This document shows positions 1-9,186 of a stretch of DNA of 40,978 nucleotides, piece by piece. Below the pieces are notes generated by a model, which saw only the letters and a list, made by a program, of their open reading frames with translations, had not been told where the DNA came from and searched no databases. The translations under genes were made by a program, and so were the position numbers. Numbering within the stretch: the stretch's first letter is position 1; each line of letters starts with the position of its first letter. Origin of the DNA: Sulfuricurvum sp. (GTDB taxonomy: Bacteria > Campylobacterota > Campylobacteria > Campylobacterales > Sulfurimonadaceae); the NCBI GenBank assembly GCA_011391735.1, contig JAABPY010000204.1:1-40978 (forward strand), read 5' to 3'.

Positions 1-1
1 T

Positions 2-844
2 AAATTTGTCTTTATTCAAGATCGTATAGCACGAAATATCGAGCGAATCGTCCACACCATCAACCACAAACGGGGGCTTTTTGGTCTAAGCGGTATTGAT
101 AACTGTTACCTCGATTTTGAGGGAAAAACGATTTTGGGACTTGAAACTATTTTTAGTGCGTATGGGATTAATGATCTTATCCCCGTAGCGTTAGAGCGTG
201 AAGGTGGTGTTGCTCACGAGATTCACCGTGCCCTTTGTGCGGAGTATTTCGCCACGACCCAAAACCCCTTCAACCTCACTCCCTACCCCCGTAAACCCAA
301 ATGGTACGCCAGAGAGGGGGGGAAGTTTCTAGCCATCGTCGGGGGGGCGTTGCTGATTGTCGTGATTGCCGCCCTTGCCCTGATGTGGATGAGTGCGAAC
401 GAACAAAGTCGCAATGAAGAGCTCAATGCCCAGCTAGCAACCTTGAAAAAAGAGACGCAGCAGCTTGCCGTCGTACTGAAAAAAAACAGTGATCTTCTCA
501 AAGAGCAAAAAGAGAAAAATACGAAAATTCAAGAGGATATTACCCTTTTTCATGGGGCGCAAGAGACGGCTTTGCTTATTGACGATATTCATTTTCAGCG
601 ACAACATTTTCTTGCAGATACGGCGGCCCAACTGGGGAAATATCGTCTTGGAGCCCTTTTATTGGATCAAAACAGTTCCAAAGAGATGAGTATTACCGTT
701 GTCTCTGATTATCGTAAACGCGATGATATTGCCAAATTCATGAGCTCCCTCTTCGCCCTTGGATACCAAAACGTCAAAACCGATGAGATCAAACTCGATG
801 ACAACACCACTACCTACAACGCTCTCATAAAGGTGACACGATGA
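2..844 (+). CDS. mshI: MshI/PilM-PilN-like pilus biogenesis protein (5' truncated by window edge)
   Basis: Frame 2 is open from base 2 (KFVFIQDRIARNIERIVHTINHKRGLFGLSGIDNCYLDF...), so the listed start at 134 (TTG) is internal. Actin-like C-terminus, then one TM helix and a coiled coil (PilM-PilN layout). First gene of an msh-ordered cluster. Confidence 0.75.
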   Translation, partial: KFVFIQDRIARNIERIVHTINHKRGLFGLSGIDNCYLDFEGKTILGLETIFSAYGINDLIPVALEREGGVAHEIHRALCAEYFATTQNPFNLTPYPRKPKWYAREGGKFLAIVGGALLIVVIAALALMWMSANEQSRNEELNAQLATLKKETQQLAVVLKKNSDLLKEQKEKNTKIQEDITLFHGAQETALLIDDIHFQRQHFLADTAAQLGKYRLGALLLDQNSSKEMSITVVSDYRKRDDIAKFMSSLFALGYQNVKTDEIKLDDNTTTYNALIKVTR

Positions 845-1470
845 GTATGATGGAAGCGCAGCTCGATAATCTCGATGAACAACTCTCCCCCTATACCCCC
901 CAGCAACGGTGGGTGATCTCTATTGGGAGTGCATTGGGGATTTTGGTCATGGGGTGGATGTTTTATCTCACCGATGCCCTCGATGAACTCACCGCCCTTG
1001 AAGATCAAAACAGTGCATTGGTGCAACAAATTTCAGAAAATTCTCCCGATGCGTATCATACGAAGATCAAAATTGCTATCAAATCGCTTGACAAAGAGAA
1101 GATCAAAACAGCCGAACTTGAAGCCGAAAAACAAGCCGTTATTGACGAAATGTCAGCGTCCAGAGGGCTTGTTATGAATAACAAACACTACGCCAAAATG
1201 CTGGATTTACTTTTGGAACACTCCGTTGCTTTGGGATTAAAGATAGAAATTATGGAATCCCTTGACACCGACAAACCCTATTTTGGAAAAGTCAACCAAT
1301 ACAAAAAATTAACCATAAAAGGGATTGGAAATTTTCCTGCTGTCGCTGAATTTATCACCTTTATCGAATCGCAAAATGCCCTCGTCCAAATGGAGAGTCT
1401 CCACGTACAAACCGAGGAAGAAAAACCCCGTTTTGAAGCCGTTATTCTCTATATGGGGGTAGCTTTATGA
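841..1470 (+). CDS. mshJ: MshJ/PilO-like pilus assembly protein
   Basis: 4-nt ATGA overlap with upstream gene; short cytoplasmic N-terminus, one TM helix, coiled coil, alpha/beta C-terminus; position in cluster. Confidence 0.7.
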   Translation: MSMMEAQLDNLDEQLSPYTPQQRWVISIGSALGILVMGWMFYLTDALDELTALEDQNSALVQQISENSPDAYHTKIKIAIKSLDKEKIKTAELEAEKQAVIDEMSASRGLVMNNKHYAKMLDLLLEHSVALGLKIEIMESLDTDKPYFGKVNQYKKLTIKGIGNFPAVAEFITFIESQNALVQMESLHVQTEEEKPRFEAVILYMGVAL

Positions 1471-1862
1471 GAAAAGTAATGTTGGGAATTCTTCTATCGC
1501 TGTGTTTTTCCCATCTCCTATATGGAGAGATGTATGACCCTTTTCGTAAAACAGCCAAACACAAAGTGGTTGCTCTCATCCCCAGTGCAACACTCTTACC
1601 TCCTCCACCGTTGATGGCAGGAGGGGCAGTTGCTCCCCTAGTCATGATGCCACCACCGCCTCCACCACCCACTCTTGTCACGGCGATTATGAACGATAAG
1701 GCATTTATTAATGGAGCGTGGTACCGTGTTGGGGATCGCTTTAATACTAGCGAAGTAGCCTATATTCACAATAATTTTGTCGGTCTCAAAAGTGCCAATC
1801 GCCTCAAAATGATTGCCGTAGGAAACCCGCAGCACCTACTCACTAGCAAGGAAACTCCATGA
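1467..1862 (+). CDS. mshK: MshK/PilP-like protein with proline-rich linker
   Basis: Signal peptide, YDPFR motif near mature N-terminus, Pro-rich linker (PPPPLMAGG...MMPPPPPPP), C-terminal small beta domain; overlaps both neighbours by 4 nt. Confidence 0.65.
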   Translation: MRKVMLGILLSLCFSHLLYGEMYDPFRKTAKHKVVALIPSATLLPPPPLMAGGAVAPLVMMPPPPPPPTLVTAIMNDKAFINGAWYRVGDRFNTSEVAYIHNNFVGLKSANRLKMIAVGNPQHLLTSKETP

Positions 1863-3370
1863 AAAAAATGTTCCTCTTTTGTCTCTTAGCTCTCTCGTTT
1901 CTTCATGCCGATGATTGTGAGTCCAAACGGTTCACCCTCAATGCCCACCAAAGCCAAGGTTCTGCATTGACGTTATTGGATCTTTTGCGTGATGTAACCC
2001 AAACGTGTCATATAAGTGTCGTATTTGATGATAATGACGCCAAAGAGCAACTCAAAAAACCTCTCGATATGGTCAATATTGAAGATTATGGGGTCGATGA
2101 ACTTTTTGCCTTTATTTTCGACGATCACAACCTCTTTTATACCTACGATAAAGAAAAACGTGTTGTCCGTGCTTCCTACACTAAAACGGTCAATTTTAAT
2201 GTTGATTATATCAATATGAACCTCCTCTCAACCACCTCATCCAAATCGATCACCGTAGGGGCAGGGGGATCAAGCACAGGAACGACGGGGGGGACTTCGG
2301 GTTCCACAGGGGGGACAACGACGGGAGGATCTAGTGGTGGAGGTTCCAATAGCGATTTTACCAATGTCCATGCCGTCTCCACCTTCACCTTTTGGGATCA
2401 ATTACACGATCATGTCCAACAAATTCTCCAAGAGGGAAATGAGAACAACAGTACCCTTAATAAAACACTGGTAAATCGCGATGCCGCTGTTGTGAGTGTC
2501 ACAGGGACAGCACGACAAATTAACGCCGTCAAAAGCTACCTCGACAAACTCGAAACACGTATGCACTCTCAAGTAATGATTGATGCCTACCTCATCGAAC
2601 TCACCTATAATGATTATAGCTCCATGGGGGTCAATTGGAGTAAGTTTGATCTTGCCCTTAATGGTAACTATAGTAATTACTCCAATAGCCTCAATAATTT
2701 GACACCGCTGGGACAGGGGGGGCCAGTTTATTCGTTTGGGATGAATTTTGATCCGACGGGACTTATCAAGTTTCTCAAAACCTATGGGGATGTCGAAGTT
2801 CTCTCTAACCCCAAAGTATTGACCCTAAGCAATCAGCCCGCCGTCATCAATGTGGGGCAACAGCTCAACTATCTCTATGCTAGCGGTGCTTTGACGACGA
2901 CGACAACAGGAGCCCCTGCCTCCTCCACCATCACCACCTTGGGGTCGATATTCGTAGGGCTTACTCTCAATATTATCCCCGAAGTAACCGATGATGGCTA
3001 TATCGTCATGCGGATCAACCCTGTCACAAGCGAACTTCTCAATGCTTCGGATATCGGAAGCTCCACAACCCAAACAACCGCAAGTACCAATCGCACCATG
3101 CCCCCCGATACGCGTGTCAAACAAATGACCTCCATTGTCAAAGTTAAAGACAAACAAAAAGTCCTTATAGGGGGGCTAATCGAGAAAACGACGACTAAAA
3201 ACGATACCAAAGTCCCCCTTGTCGGAGATATCCCTCTTATTGGAAGACTCTTTCACAATACGGAGAATATTACCAAAAAAAGTGAGCTCTTTATTCTCAT
3301 CACCCCTACCCTCATCAAAAAAGATATTTTCCCTACCATTGATGATGCCTATATGAAAAAGTTGAACTAA
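1859..3370 (+). CDS. mshL: MshL/PilQ-type secretin
   Basis: Signal peptide, N-domain, C-terminal secretin signature (VLSNPKVLTLSNQPAVINVGQQ... KQKVLIGGLIEKTTTKNDTKVPLVGDIPLIGRLF). Confidence 0.93.
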   Translation: MKKMFLFCLLALSFLHADDCESKRFTLNAHQSQGSALTLLDLLRDVTQTCHISVVFDDNDAKEQLKKPLDMVNIEDYGVDELFAFIFDDHNLFYTYDKEKRVVRASYTKTVNFNVDYINMNLLSTTSSKSITVGAGGSSTGTTGGTSGSTGGTTTGGSSGGGSNSDFTNVHAVSTFTFWDQLHDHVQQILQEGNENNSTLNKTLVNRDAAVVSVTGTARQINAVKSYLDKLETRMHSQVMIDAYLIELTYNDYSSMGVNWSKFDLALNGNYSNYSNSLNNLTPLGQGGPVYSFGMNFDPTGLIKFLKTYGDVEVLSNPKVLTLSNQPAVINVGQQLNYLYASGALTTTTTGAPASSTITTLGSIFVGLTLNIIPEVTDDGYIVMRINPVTSELLNASDIGSSTTQTTASTNRTMPPDTRVKQMTSIVKVKDKQKVLIGGLIEKTTTKNDTKVPLVGDIPLIGRLFHNTENITKKSELFILITPTLIKKDIFPTIDDAYMKKLN

Positions 3371-3371
3371 G

Positions 3372-4166
3372 ATGTCCCAATGGTTAGAAGCAGCAGCTAA
3401 GTTTGAAGAGCGTCGTGAGAGTCGGGATTATTTTGAGGTGCAAGCTTCACTGGGGGCGATTGAGAAGATCAAAAGTGCTCTGAATGGAACCTTTCGACAG
3501 CTCATCTTTCTCTTAGGGGAACCGGGGAGTGGTAAAAGTTTTCTCCTCCACCATCTCAAAGAGATTTGGAAAAATGAGCAGGACATTCTCCTCATCGAAA
3601 CCCCGTTTCTCACCCCTATGGATTTGTTGAAAAAACTGTTGGAACATAAAGGGGTTCCCTTTAGCGGAGAGGATATTGAGCAATTTCGACTTCAAGCAAC
3701 CGAAATTTATGGCGCATCCAATCACCTTATTATGATCGATGAAGCGCAGTTGTTAAGTACCGAGATGCGAGAGTTTATCCGTATCCTTAGTGACTCCAAA
3801 GCGTTTTGGTTTGTATTGGCAATGCACCGTAGTGAGGGGGAGAGTATCCTACGAGCTCCCCATTTCAAAAGCCGTCCTCATAAAATCATCGACCTCTCTG
3901 CCCTCAATCCCATCGAGTGCAAGAATTATCTCCATCGGGAGCTAATGCGTGCTGGATTTGGGGAGATTGTCGAGGAGATCAACCCCAAACTCATCACCCA
4001 AGCACACCGCATAAGCCAAGGGAATTTTCGTAATTTCAAAAAGATTTTTTTTCACCTTTTTCATCTGTTGCACTATACCAATAGCCATAATAAAACCAAC
4101 TATTTACGCCCCTCCTCGTGTACGATTACGATGGCAGCTATGAGTGCGGAGCTTATCCATGATTGA
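3372..4166 (+). CDS. mshM: MshM/ExeA-like AAA ATPase
   Basis: Walker A GEPGSGKSF, Walker B LIMIDEAQ; ExeA-like layout; position in msh cluster. Confidence 0.85.
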   Translation: MSQWLEAAAKFEERRESRDYFEVQASLGAIEKIKSALNGTFRQLIFLLGEPGSGKSFLLHHLKEIWKNEQDILLIETPFLTPMDLLKKLLEHKGVPFSGEDIEQFRLQATEIYGASNHLIMIDEAQLLSTEMREFIRILSDSKAFWFVLAMHRSEGESILRAPHFKSRPHKIIDLSALNPIECKNYLHRELMRAGFGEIVEEINPKLITQAHRISQGNFRNFKKIFFHLFHLLHYTNSHNKTNYLRPSSCTITMAAMSAELIHD

Positions 4167-5154
4167 TAATTTTGACCACCTTGTAGCACGATGTGTTGCC
4201 AAACGTCGCCGAGTAATGATTCGCCGTTTTCTCTTTATCACAGGGACAATTCTCTTCATTATTGCATTAATCGCAGGGTATTTAGAGATATTTCCCACCT
4301 CTACAACACCAAACGCTCCCACACCCTCTCTTGTTCACGTACCAAACGCAAAAGTAGTTACCCCCCCCATCGATCAACACCCTATTGCCCTCCCAAAAAC
4401 GGCGAAGATCAACGAGATAGCTTCACAGCAAAAGAAGGGGGCTATTTCTCCAAAGAATGAATCAAAAACACCCCTTTATGTCCTCCAATTAACCTCAAGT
4501 ACCTCCTATAACCAAGTAAAAGCGCTTCTTCAAAAAACACCCAAAGAGTACCAATCGGGGATGGGGATTTATCTCGTCAATCACTACTATACCCTCCGCT
4601 ATGTTACTATTTATGACGCTAGCCACATCGTCCCCCTTATCACTAAATTCAAGCAGTTGGGATTTGAAAAACCAATCCTCTTCAAATATAATCCCAACCG
4701 CATCCCTCTCACCGATACAATGGCAGCCCTCATCGTATCTTCCCAAAGCACTATTCCCCCCCAAGCAGTTCAAAATGCTACCCCAACGGTAGCGCTCCAA
4801 CCGCTCCCCCCATCTCGTACCACTGGGGCTATTTTTAGTGTCACAAGCTCCCCAAAAGTGCAAGACAGCAATCCCCTTGCCACCTTTAAACAAAACCCCA
4901 CCTACGAATTGGCAATCACTATAGCACGTGATTTTTATGGGAAAAACAATTTTGTCGATGCCGCCATATGGGCGAAAAAAGCGAACCAACTCAACCGTGA
5001 GCAAGAAGAGGCGTGGCTCTTGTATGCCCAATCGTACTGGGGACAAGGGCGAAAAAAAGAGGCAGTAGAGGTATTAGAACTCTATATGAATTACAAAGAT
5101 TCCAAAGCGGCTTCAGAACTCTACCGCACATGGAAATCAAGCAACAGCAACTAA
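4159..5154 (+). CDS. mshN: MshN-like membrane-anchored TPR protein
   Basis: Start chosen at ATG 4159 (MIDNFDHL) rather than GTG 4144; TM helix near N-terminus, C-terminal TPR-like repeats (DAAIWAKKANQLNREQEEAWLLYAQSYWGQGRKKEAVEVLE). Confidence 0.75.
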   Translation: MIDNFDHLVARCVAKRRRVMIRRFLFITGTILFIIALIAGYLEIFPTSTTPNAPTPSLVHVPNAKVVTPPIDQHPIALPKTAKINEIASQQKKGAISPKNESKTPLYVLQLTSSTSYNQVKALLQKTPKEYQSGMGIYLVNHYYTLRYVTIYDASHIVPLITKFKQLGFEKPILFKYNPNRIPLTDTMAALIVSSQSTIPPQAVQNATPTVALQPLPPSRTTGAIFSVTSSPKVQDSNPLATFKQNPTYELAITIARDFYGKNNFVDAAIWAKKANQLNREQEEAWLLYAQSYWGQGRKKEAVEVLELYMNYKDSKAASELYRTWKSSNSN

Positions 5155-5164
5155 GGAGAAGAGG

Positions 5165-6838
5165 ATGATTCGTCCACAAGTTCGATTAGGAGATTTACTC
5201 ATTTCTGATGGTCTCATTACTCTCATTCAACTTGAGTATGCCCTTCAAAAACAAAAGGACTCCGGTTTTAGCAAAAAGCTCGGTGAAGTGCTCGTGGAGG
5301 AGGGGATGGTCTCCCACAAAGAGATGGCACTGCTGCTGTCCAAACAGCTCAAAATTGATTTTGTTGACCTTTATGGTGAAAAAATTGATTTTAATGCCTT
5401 AGCAAAGTTTTCACTCCCCTTACTCACCTCTGCTAAAGCAATTCCATTCAAAGAGGATGAAGAGTATGTTTACATTGCCACCTCAGATCCGCTTAATTTT
5501 GATGCTCTCGAAGTACTAGAACGCAATATTGCCACCAAGCCACTCAAAATCTATTTATCACTAGTAGAAGACATTAGCCATATTTTCCAACGTCTTGAGA
5601 TTATCAAAAAAACCCAAACGATTGCCGCCGATGTGAAACGGGAGATTAACAATGAAGGGGTCAAAGGGGGAGATGGGGAAGCCAGTGCCGTGATGCAGCT
5701 CATTAGCCTTATCGTCAAAGATGCCGTATTACGTCGTGCCAGTGACCTTCACATCGAACCCGATTTGCGTGGTATGTCGGTGAGAACACGTGTGGATGGT
5801 ATTTTGCAAGAGACCTTTGTATTTGATTTGGATATTTATACGGCACTTAACTCACGGATTAAACTGCTAGGGAATCTCGATATCTCCGAACGGCGCAAAG
5901 CGCAAGATGGACGTTTTAGCCTTGAAGTGGTGGGGGGAAAATACGACTTTCGCCTCTCTACTACCCCCACTCTTTTTGGGGAGTCCATCGTTATGCGTAT
6001 CCTCGATCAACAAAAAATCCTCCTCAAACTTCATGAACTCGGATTTGAAAACAAAAATTTGGAAAAATTCAATGAAATCATCCACGCCCCATTTGGCATT
6101 GTCCTTATCACAGGACCTACCGGAAGCGGTAAAACAACCACCCTCTATGCTGCCCTCAATGAGGTTAAAAGTATCGAAAACAAAGTCTTGACCATTGAAG
6201 ACCCGATTGAATATCAGCTTCCATTGGTGCAACAAGTACAGGTCAATGAGCGGGTAGGATTCGGATTTTTAGATGCCCTTAAATCGTTCTTGCGACAAGA
6301 CCCTGATATTATCCTTGTCGGGGAGATACGCAATTTTGAAACGCTCAATGCAGCAGCACAAGCCTCCCTCACAGGTCACCTCGTCTTCTCAACCCTCCAC
6401 ACCAATGATGCGCCTAGTGCCATCGGGAGAATGGTTCAAATGGGGCTTCAAAGCTATTTGATCGCCGATTCACTCGTCGGAATTGTCGCACAAAGACTCG
6501 TGCGTAAGATCTGTTCGGCGTGTAAAGCTGAAGTCAGACCGCATAAAAATTTGCTCCGAAGAATACGCTGGATAGCAGAAGATACCACATTTTATGCCGG
6601 TAAAGGGTGCTCTAAGTGCAATATGACGGGGTACTCAGGGCGTTTGCTGATCTCTGAAATTTTGGTGGTCAACGAAACGATTGCCAAAATGATCTCCAGT
6701 GAATCCTCCAAATACGATATTGCCCGATATGCGCAAGAGAATGAAGGGTTTGAACCGATGATTGTCGATGGGTTAAGCAAAGTTTTACGGGGAATCACAA
6801 CACTCGAAGAGGTGTTGCGTGTCACTAAGGATATGTAA
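5165..6838 (+). CDS. mshE: MshE/PilB-type assembly ATPase with N-terminal MshEN domain
   Basis: Walker A GPTGSGKTTT, FLRQDPDIILVGEIR, FSTLHTND, zinc-binding CxxC...CxxC (CSAC...CSKC), N-terminal RLGxxLIxxG repeats. Confidence 0.95.
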   Translation: MIRPQVRLGDLLISDGLITLIQLEYALQKQKDSGFSKKLGEVLVEEGMVSHKEMALLLSKQLKIDFVDLYGEKIDFNALAKFSLPLLTSAKAIPFKEDEEYVYIATSDPLNFDALEVLERNIATKPLKIYLSLVEDISHIFQRLEIIKKTQTIAADVKREINNEGVKGGDGEASAVMQLISLIVKDAVLRRASDLHIEPDLRGMSVRTRVDGILQETFVFDLDIYTALNSRIKLLGNLDISERRKAQDGRFSLEVVGGKYDFRLSTTPTLFGESIVMRILDQQKILLKLHELGFENKNLEKFNEIIHAPFGIVLITGPTGSGKTTTLYAALNEVKSIENKVLTIEDPIEYQLPLVQQVQVNERVGFGFLDALKSFLRQDPDIILVGEIRNFETLNAAAQASLTGHLVFSTLHTNDAPSAIGRMVQMGLQSYLIADSLVGIVAQRLVRKICSACKAEVRPHKNLLRRIRWIAEDTTFYAGKGCSKCNMTGYSGRLLISEILVVNETIAKMISSESSKYDIARYAQENEGFEPMIVDGLSKVLRGITTLEEVLRVTKDM

Positions 6839-8077
6839 GTGAAATTTTTCAAAATACGGTACAAACAAGGCACACGGCACTTTGTCCTCGTCCTTGAAGC
6901 GCTCAATAAAGCAGAAGCACTCAAAAAATTCCGAGACAAATCACTGGGGGTTCCCGTTAAAATCACGGAAGTTTCGGAACCTTTTAGTATGAAGCTAGAG
7001 CGTTTAAAAGCCCATTACAAAAGCCCTATTAAAAATAAACGGGTCAAAGATGAGCCTTATATCGCCTTTCTCGATCAACTCTCCACAATGCTTGATGCAG
7101 GGATGCCTGTTAATAGCTGTCTTGCCGATAGCCTTGCCGATACCCCCGATCCGATGATACGAGCCATTTTCACAGAGGTATTACGGGATATTGAGAGTGG
7201 TCTAAGCCTTAGCCGTAGCGTGGTCAATTATCAGCGTCAACTAGGAACACTATCGCTTTCGATGTTTGAACTAGGGGAGCAAACAGGAACCCTTAGCACC
7301 TCCATCGCCAAACTCTCCGCTATTTTGCAGCAAATCTTCGACAATCGTCAAAAACTCAAAAAAGCAACGCGCTATCCCATGTTTATTCTTATCGCTATGG
7401 GTATTGCTTTTACCGTTGTTATCACCTTCGTTGTCCCCCAATTTCAATCTTTTTTCGAACAATCAGGGATGGAGCTCCCCTTCCCCACCAAAGTTCTCTT
7501 GTGGTCGGAACACGCCATTCGACTCTATGGAGTGTACATTATAGCCTCTGCGATTACCATCTCTACCGCATTTACGGTCGCCTATCGTCGCAGCCCCAAG
7601 CTTCGCCTTAAAACCGATCAATATTTTCTCCGTATCTATATCGTCGGAAAAGTGACCTATTATGCGATGATCGGACGATTTATCTACCTTTTTAACATCC
7701 TCACCGACTCTGGTATCCCCATGATTGAGGCACTTAGGATTGCCATGGGGGTTGTTGAGAACAGCTACATCAAACAACAACTCGAGAAAATCCCCACCGC
7801 TATCGAAGATGGACGCTCACTGGCACAAGGATTTATCGAAAGTGAACAATTCGAGGGGATGATTATGCAAATGATCAAAGCAGGAGAGAGCAGCGGATCA
7901 CTAGGAACGATGTTAGGGAAAGTCAATAAAGTGTACAATAGCCGATACGATTACATTGTCGATAACGTCGCCTCAATGATAGAACCTCTTCTCATTACCG
8001 CCATCGCAGGATTCGTCCTTGTATTGGCATTGGGAATCTTCTTACCGATGTGGTCGATGGTCGACGTAGCAGGATAA
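6839..8077 (+). CDS. mshG: MshG/PilC/GspF-type inner membrane platform protein (GTG start)
   Basis: GspF-family sequence (FLDQLSTMLDAGMPVNSCL..., two repeats, FVVPQF, LGIFLPMWSM); abuts mshE stop. Confidence 0.92.
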   Translation: MKFFKIRYKQGTRHFVLVLEALNKAEALKKFRDKSLGVPVKITEVSEPFSMKLERLKAHYKSPIKNKRVKDEPYIAFLDQLSTMLDAGMPVNSCLADSLADTPDPMIRAIFTEVLRDIESGLSLSRSVVNYQRQLGTLSLSMFELGEQTGTLSTSIAKLSAILQQIFDNRQKLKKATRYPMFILIAMGIAFTVVITFVVPQFQSFFEQSGMELPFPTKVLLWSEHAIRLYGVYIIASAITISTAFTVAYRRSPKLRLKTDQYFLRIYIVGKVTYYAMIGRFIYLFNILTDSGIPMIEALRIAMGVVENSYIKQQLEKIPTAIEDGRSLAQGFIESEQFEGMIMQMIKAGESSGSLGTMLGKVNKVYNSRYDYIVDNVASMIEPLLITAIAGFVLVLALGIFLPMWSMVDVAG

Positions 8078-8080
8078 CCC

Positions 8081-8176
8081 ATGGAACTTGAATCAGGAAC
8101 AATCACCATCGCCATCATGAGCACACTCGTCCTTGCCTTCGGGTTTTGGATTATTCATAAAATTACGGATATTTAG
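8081..8176 (+). CDS. Putative 31-aa single-TM small protein (MELESGTITIAIMSTLVLAFGFWIIHKITDI)
   Basis: Not in the ORF track. ATG 3 nt after the mshG stop, AGGA at 8070-8073 as a possible RBS, continuous to TAG 8174-8176, one hydrophobic helix, ends at the convergent murG stop. Confidence 0.55.
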   Translation: MELESGTITIAIMSTLVLAFGFWIIHKITDI

Positions 8177-9186
8177 AGGTTCTCAATCTTCTCAATAATC
8201 TTCACCGCCCCATTGGGGGCGATAAGCTTCTCTAATGCATCACTTTTCGCCATAATATCACTCGTTATCGCCTCTTTGAGTTTTTCAGATATCCCCTCCC
8301 CTTGACGCTCACACCACCCCGCATTATGATCGATAATATAATGGGCATTATGGTATTGATGATCCCCCGCTGCACTAGGATAAGGGATAAAGAACGCAGG
8401 GACACGTGCGGCACACAATTCCCATAAAGTACTCGCCCCTGAACGACTCACAGCAAAGTCACTTTTTTCGATCAAAGTGGCAATCTTTGTTGTAAATCCG
8501 TAAACTTCAGCATCAATATTCAAGAGATGATACGCATGGCGAACTCGCTCCTCCTCCGCAGCACCGCATTGATGAAGGATATGAATACCCCTCTCCTCAA
8601 GCCAAGGGGCAATCTCCAATGCCAAATCATTGATAAACTTCGCCCCTTGAGAACCCCCCAAAAAGATGATTGTACTGATACTATAGCGAGGGCGTGCACG
8701 TTGAAAATAGACCTCACTGACAGGATAATCGCAATGATTTGCCCCCTCTTCATAGGAGCTGTAAAACCCTTTGCAATAGGGGCGTAGTAACCCATTAAGC
8801 TTCCCAGTTATGGCATTTTGTTCATGGATGTATAAAGGAGTATGCGTAAGCAGCGACGCAATAGCCGCAGGGGCAGCCGAAAATCCCCCCACACTCACCA
8901 CCGCATCCGCATGAAAATCTTTGAGGATCTTCCGTGATGCCAATACCGCTTTAAAGATTTTCCACAGTGCGACGACTTTGCCTAACCCTTTTTTATTCAC
9001 AACTCCTGTCGTCTCTAAAAAATGGCTCTGCTGAAAAAGGGTACTGTTACCGAACCATTGACGATCCTGCCCCGAGGTAGAACCAATAAAAACAACATTA
9101 TGCCCACGAGACAGTGCCGCCTCCGCAAGCGATAAAGCAATTACAAGATGTCCTCCCGTACCGCCGCCTGTAAAAATTAGGTTCAT
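8173..9186 (-). CDS. murG: UDP-N-acetylglucosamine transferase MurG
   Basis: GGGTGGH N-terminal motif, GGSQGA, SRSGASTLWELCA; adjacent to ftsW. Confidence 0.97.
   Translation of the reverse strand: MNLIFTGGGTGGHLVIALSLAEAALSRGHNVVFIGSTSGQDRQWFGNSTLFQQSHFLETTGVVNKKGLGKVVALWKIFKAVLASRKILKDFHADAVVSVGGFSAAPAAIASLLTHTPLYIHEQNAITGKLNGLLRPYCKGFYSSYEEGANHCDYPVSEVYFQRARPRYSISTIIFLGGSQGAKFINDLALEIAPWLEERGIHILHQCGAAEEERVRHAYHLLNIDAEVYGFTTKIATLIEKSDFAVSRSGASTLWELCAARVPAFFIPYPSAAGDHQYHNAHYIIDHNAGWCERQGEGISEKLKEAITSDIMAKSDALEKLIAPNGAVKIIEKIENL

Noticed and set aside
1600-1670. Poly-proline/CCN repeat tract looking like a tandem DNA repeat
   Set aside because: In-frame proline-rich linker of the MshK-like protein; repeats irregular.
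2257-2358. Possible CRISPR-like or minisatellite repeat
   Set aside because: Irregular Gly/Ser/Thr codons within the secretin; no repeat-spacer periodicity.
4495-5046. 183-aa minus-strand ORF inside mshN
   Set aside because: Fully antisense to a well supported CDS; no recognisable domain; arises from complementary codon bias.
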